17,904 bases of DNA from Fimenecus sp045655645 (lineage in GTDB: Bacteria > Bacillota > Clostridia > Oscillospirales > Acutalibacteraceae), in NCBI GenBank assembly GCA_045655645.1, contig JAZOPS010000016.1:1-17904 (forward strand), written 5' to 3'. The notes under the pieces were generated by a model. It was not told the DNA's origin, did no database searches, and saw only the letters and a program-made list of their open reading frames with translations. Position numbers and translations under genes: made by a program. Shown piece by piece: positions 16,501 to 17,904 of this stretch; positions within the stretch are counted from its first letter, which is position 1, and each line of letters opens with the position of its first letter.

Positions 16501-16707
16501 CTCCCACATTTCAGGGTAATATTCTTTCATAAGCTCATATCTATACGAACCCTCAAAATTGAATTTGTATTCAGGATATTTCTCAAAAAGAGCAAAATTG
16601 TCTTTGAGAGTGTTGAAAATATATTTACCGACAGTTGTCTCAAAATCCCAACTCCAAATAGTGTCAAGATGAGCATCAGCAATGGTATAAACCTTCTTTT
16701 TTGCCAT
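13543..16707 (-). CDS. Glycoside hydrolase family 38 alpha-mannosidase (cytoplasmic)
   Basis: The enzyme is expected to remove alpha-linked mannose from glycans with retention of configuration, using a divalent metal at the active site. It has 1054 residues. The catalytic domain shows HLD at 13-15 (metal ligands His13 and Asp15), LPDCFGFG with the likely nucleophile and metal ligand Asp126, NHAVGGYTSRAIGKRWNRRNE, and the last metal histidine His339 in FHDDIPGT. Beta-sandwich regions follow, and the C-terminal part beyond about residue 830 was not assigned. ATG 16707 begins MAKKKVYTIADAHLD, with GGGGG upstream. Frame extension to 16839 would run through the promoter and was rejected. There is no signal peptide, so substrates must be imported. 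It is the first gene of a three-gene operon. The exact linkage preference cannot be read. Confidence 0.95.
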   Translation of the reverse strand: MAKKKVYTIADAHLDTIWSWDFETTVGKYIFNTLKDNFALFEKYPEYKFNFEGSYRYELMKEYYPEMWEKMKSYITQGKWNVCGSAFENGDVNVPSPEALFRNILIGNEYFDKNFGKRSCDIFLPDCFGFGYALPSIMHHANLKGFTTQKLTWGSAYGIPFDLGKWYGVDGNYVYGNCNPGSYTTILLKVRDKKLVKDKLADNEKYDLPMTTVFHGVGDRGGAPKEVSVKTVCDEIKQNNTSDIEVLSAPADQIFKDIDALPEETKQKLPVWNNELVMTNHAVGGYTSRAIGKRWNRRNEELADMAERSCVAAFTLSGHEYPQDTLTRSWKRVIAHQFHDDIPGTSVQRAYRRSWNDYAMSMNQFTNEYCASVRSISDRLDVSFAHGIAVLVQNPMEYERTGLVKIRIPSQIRHKNMTAFDKNGNEYPTQIIEVNSKYSIMLVHLTMAPMSYKVLDIQAKPAHTRTPLKASINGLENEKYIVKFNSNGDISSIFDKEIDKEILKKPIVTGIFDYTGSKDWPAWELNYKELKREPQHTPTIKSIDVIEQGVCRVAVKIVKAYKNSTFTSIVALSHGGKCVEVYTETEWQSTCSLAKEIFSFTAESPVATYDLGLGAIKRGNMSEKLFEVPAQKWADITDSSEDFGVSVISECKYGWDKFDNNTLRLTLMHTPLKNYRIDSMQSMMELGLNRYSYAIYSHKGNVGHDTQCVAREFIMPMASFICSKHGGDLGTEISFAKLSGNAILRAMKKAENSDEIIVRIGEGEKREQKGIELSIYGGIKSAREVYASEEHIKDVDIVDGKLVFDLKPYEIKTFALTVDRLPYKEPDQLDIHCPGNVVAFSNNTSRNGNLPVINKSIPWEITPEEIYVDGVKFVIPQDKKAILCGGQTLFLPKGTDRVHLLVASLNGDKVATFGGKQIRINDIREYYAGWDLYDFKEVAFTKHGKLGFEFTHSHKADGDAQCEQLFFWKSTITVNPDSTTFELPVDKDILVLAITADGEENTCSLATDLYDKVRDRVFNYHRDTKDQLTYWLSKERFMLNDKGGAFKDRNKGRR

Positions 16708-16737
16708 AAGAAAACCCCCATTTTCCAATATAATAAA

Positions 16738-16766
16738 ATTATATATTTTAATGGTAAAAAAATCAA
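16738..16766 (-). promoter_or_regulatory. Promoter of the GH38-transporter-zinc-ribbon operon
   Basis: On the - strand TTGATT (16766-16761) and a perfect TATAAT (16743-16738) are separated by exactly 17 nt. Transcription should start near 16731, giving a leader of about 24 nt. The short leader includes GAAAA and TTTTC flanking the GGGGG ribosome site, a small possible hairpin or operator. Confidence 0.75.
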
Positions 16767-16778
16767 TATAATTGTATG

Positions 16779-16851
16779 AAAAAAGGACATTTAAGAGATA
16801 TGCACCCCAAAAGTGTCTAACTTTTGGGGTGCATATCAAAACGGTGTCCTT
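16779..16851 (-). terminator. Nested long hairpin terminator after nanA
   Basis: A perfect 17-bp inverted repeat, GATATGCACCCCAAAAG (16797-16813) / CTTTTGGGGTGCATATC (16821-16837), encloses the 7-nt loop TGTCTAA. Outside it AAGGACA (16783-16789) pairs with TGTCCTT (16845-16851), separated by 7-nt unpaired arms. The A-run 16779-16784 supplies the U-tract on the - strand. It lies between the nanA stop (16869) and the GH38 promoter. The inner sequence resembles insertion-sequence ends. Confidence 0.8.
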
Positions 16852-16868
16852 AATTTTTGTTTATATTC

Positions 16869-17795
16869 TTATTTTACCCACTTTGCAACTGCTGTTTCAA
16901 CTAATTCTACAACTTTATCAACGATAACTTCGTCGCCATCCTGAAGATTAAGGAGTGGTTCTCTTACACCACCAAGTTCAAGTCCTGCTCTCTTTTTAAG
17001 AGCAGCTTTTGCAGTTGCATACATATTACCCTTAGTACTGCACATTGTGTAAATAACTTCGTTGATGTCGTCCTGCAATTTATATGCTTCTTTAACATCG
17101 CCAGCTTTAATCATATTGTTAAGTGTAACGAAAAGTTCAGGCATAACACCATATGTACCACCGATGCCACCTTCAGCGCCAATCATACGACCACCGATGA
17201 ACTGTTCGTCTGGACCATTGAAAATAACAACTTCACGGTTGTTCATTTTTGCCTGACGACGGAACATCTGAATATCCTGAATTGGCATTGATGAGTTCTT
17301 AACACCAATTACTCTTGGATTTTTAAGCATTTCATCAAACAATGGCATTGTAAGTGCAACACCAGCAAGCTGTGGAATGTTATAAATAACATAATCTGTG
17401 TTTGGTGCTGCTGCAGAAATGTCGTTCCAGTATTTTGCAATAGCCTTTTCAGGAAGTCTAAAATAAATTGGTGGGATTGTTGCAATAGCATCAACACCAA
17501 GTGCTTCAGCGTGACGAGCAAGCTCGCAACTGTCCTTTGTGTTGTTACAAGCAACGTGAGCAATAATTGTTATTCTGCCTTTGTTTGCTTCCATAACTGC
17601 TTCAAGTGTCTTTTTTCTGTCTTCAACACTTAAATAAATACATTCACCTGATGAACCGCCAACATAAAGACCGTCAACACCTTTTTCCATAAGGAATTCA
17701 ACTAACGCCTTTGTGCCTTCAACTGAAACATCACCATTTTCATCATAACATGCATAGAATGCGGGGATAACACCCTTATATTTTTCAAGACTCAT
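16869..17795 (-). CDS. nanA: N-acetylneuraminate lyase
   Basis: NanA splits sialic acid (Neu5Ac) into N-acetylmannosamine and pyruvate in the cytoplasm. The protein has 308 residues and is a TIM barrel of the DHDPS/NAL family. The pyruvate-binding motif GGSSGE is at residues 46-51, the catalytic tyrosine is Tyr138 in YNIP, and the Schiff-base lysine is Lys166 in GVKNSS. NGPDEQF (193-199) carries the Asp-Glu pair that binds the sialic acid side chain in E. coli NanA. GGIGGTYG follows at 209-216. These features favour NAL over dihydrodipicolinate synthase, as does the epimerase gene ending 5 nt upstream. Other aldolases of the family remain possible. ATG 17795 has AGAGG upstream. Confidence 0.9.
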   Translation of the reverse strand: MSLEKYKGVIPAFYACYDENGDVSVEGTKALVEFLMEKGVDGLYVGGSSGECIYLSVEDRKKTLEAVMEANKGRITIIAHVACNNTKDSCELARHAEALGVDAIATIPPIYFRLPEKAIAKYWNDISAAAPNTDYVIYNIPQLAGVALTMPLFDEMLKNPRVIGVKNSSMPIQDIQMFRRQAKMNNREVVIFNGPDEQFIGGRMIGAEGGIGGTYGVMPELFVTLNNMIKAGDVKEAYKLQDDINEVIYTMCSTKGNMYATAKAALKKRAGLELGGVREPLLNLQDGDEVIVDKVVELVETAVAKWVK

Positions 17796-17800
17796 TTTAA

Positions 17801-17904
17801 TTAACCTCTTTCTTCAATCTCTTTCATCATTTGGTCAAGCATAATAAGACATCTTGGCACATGGAAAGGTCCTTTAAATGTTGAACCGATACAAGCGGGG
17901 AGAG
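17801..17904 (-). CDS. N-acylglucosamine 2-epimerase family protein, C-terminal end (5' partial)
   Basis: Only the last 33 codons are inside the window, with the stop at 17803-17801. The segment STFKGPFHVPRCLIMLDQMM closely resembles the conserved C-terminal end of AGE-family epimerases (compare the KGCFHVPR ending of renin-binding proteins). These (alpha/alpha)6-barrel enzymes interconvert GlcNAc and ManNAc. Relatives isomerise mannose or cellobiose. Its stop is 5 nt before the nanA start, so the two are very likely co-transcribed. With NanA it would turn ManNAc directly into GlcNAc, without the phosphorylated NanK/NanE route. The call rests on a short tail plus context. Confidence 0.8.
   Translation of the reverse strand, partial: LPACIGSTFKGPFHVPRCLIMLDQMMKEIEERG

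Noticed and set aside
16708..16839. 44-residue extension at the GH38 N-terminus, which might look like a hydrophobic leader
   Set aside because: The extension covers the -35/-10 boxes and the terminator hairpin. The conserved family start follows ATG 16707 directly.
16869..17795. Assignment as dihydrodipicolinate synthase (dapA)
   Set aside because: The NGPDEQF and GGIGGTYG segments and the adjoining AGE-type epimerase fit N-acetylneuraminate lyase better.

Overview
The window looks like a chromosomal segment of a low-GC Gram-positive gut anaerobe, most likely a Clostridia member near Ruminococcaceae/Oscillospiraceae. This is inferred from strong GGAGG-type ribosome binding sites, compact operons, sigma-A-type promoters, choline-binding-like cell-wall repeats and the gene content. 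No rRNA, tRNA, CRISPR array or intact mobile element was seen.

Left edge (1-2201, + strand): the 3' end of a secreted protein with about 21-residue cell-wall-binding repeats, closed by a terminator. Next comes a 586-aa membrane-anchored protein of unknown function, with three N-terminal membrane segments, a large probably extracytoplasmic region and a C-terminal beta-rich domain. It also ends in a strong terminator.

Arginine block (2202-10357, + strand): one promoter region precedes argG-argH-argC-argJ-argB-argD-argF. The run ends in a rho-independent terminator right after argF. ArgJ, which recycles acetyl groups, plus ArgB, ArgC and ArgD make N-acetylornithine. ArgJ releases ornithine, and ArgF, ArgG and ArgH convert it to arginine. 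The genes are ordinary. The non-coding parts are more interesting: a palindrome around the -10 box, an ARG-box-like site, a stable hairpin without a U-tract between argG and argH, and a heptamer tandem repeat before argB. ArgC is the short, less common form.

Spacer (10302-10661): no convincing gene. It holds the argF terminator, a 77-bp element with near-perfect inverted ends that looks like a MITE or REP, and a bidirectional terminator between the converging arg and nagB transcripts.

Sugar block (10662-17904, - strand): read in the direction of transcription, it contains an N-acylglucosamine 2-epimerase (3' end only), nanA and a terminator. A strong promoter follows, then a cytoplasmic GH38 alpha-mannosidase, a GPH-family sugar:cation symporter, a small zinc-ribbon membrane protein and a terminator. 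Last comes nagB with its own promoter. Together these suggest use of host glycan sugars. Sialic acid is split to ManNAc and pyruvate, ManNAc is epimerised to GlcNAc, and GlcNAc-6-P (after steps not encoded here) is deaminated by NagB. Mannosides are imported by the GPH carrier and cut inside the cell by the GH38 enzyme. The zinc-ribbon membrane protein, whose start overlaps the transporter gene by 8 nt, is the best candidate here for an undescribed component. I did not find a clearly new multi-gene system.
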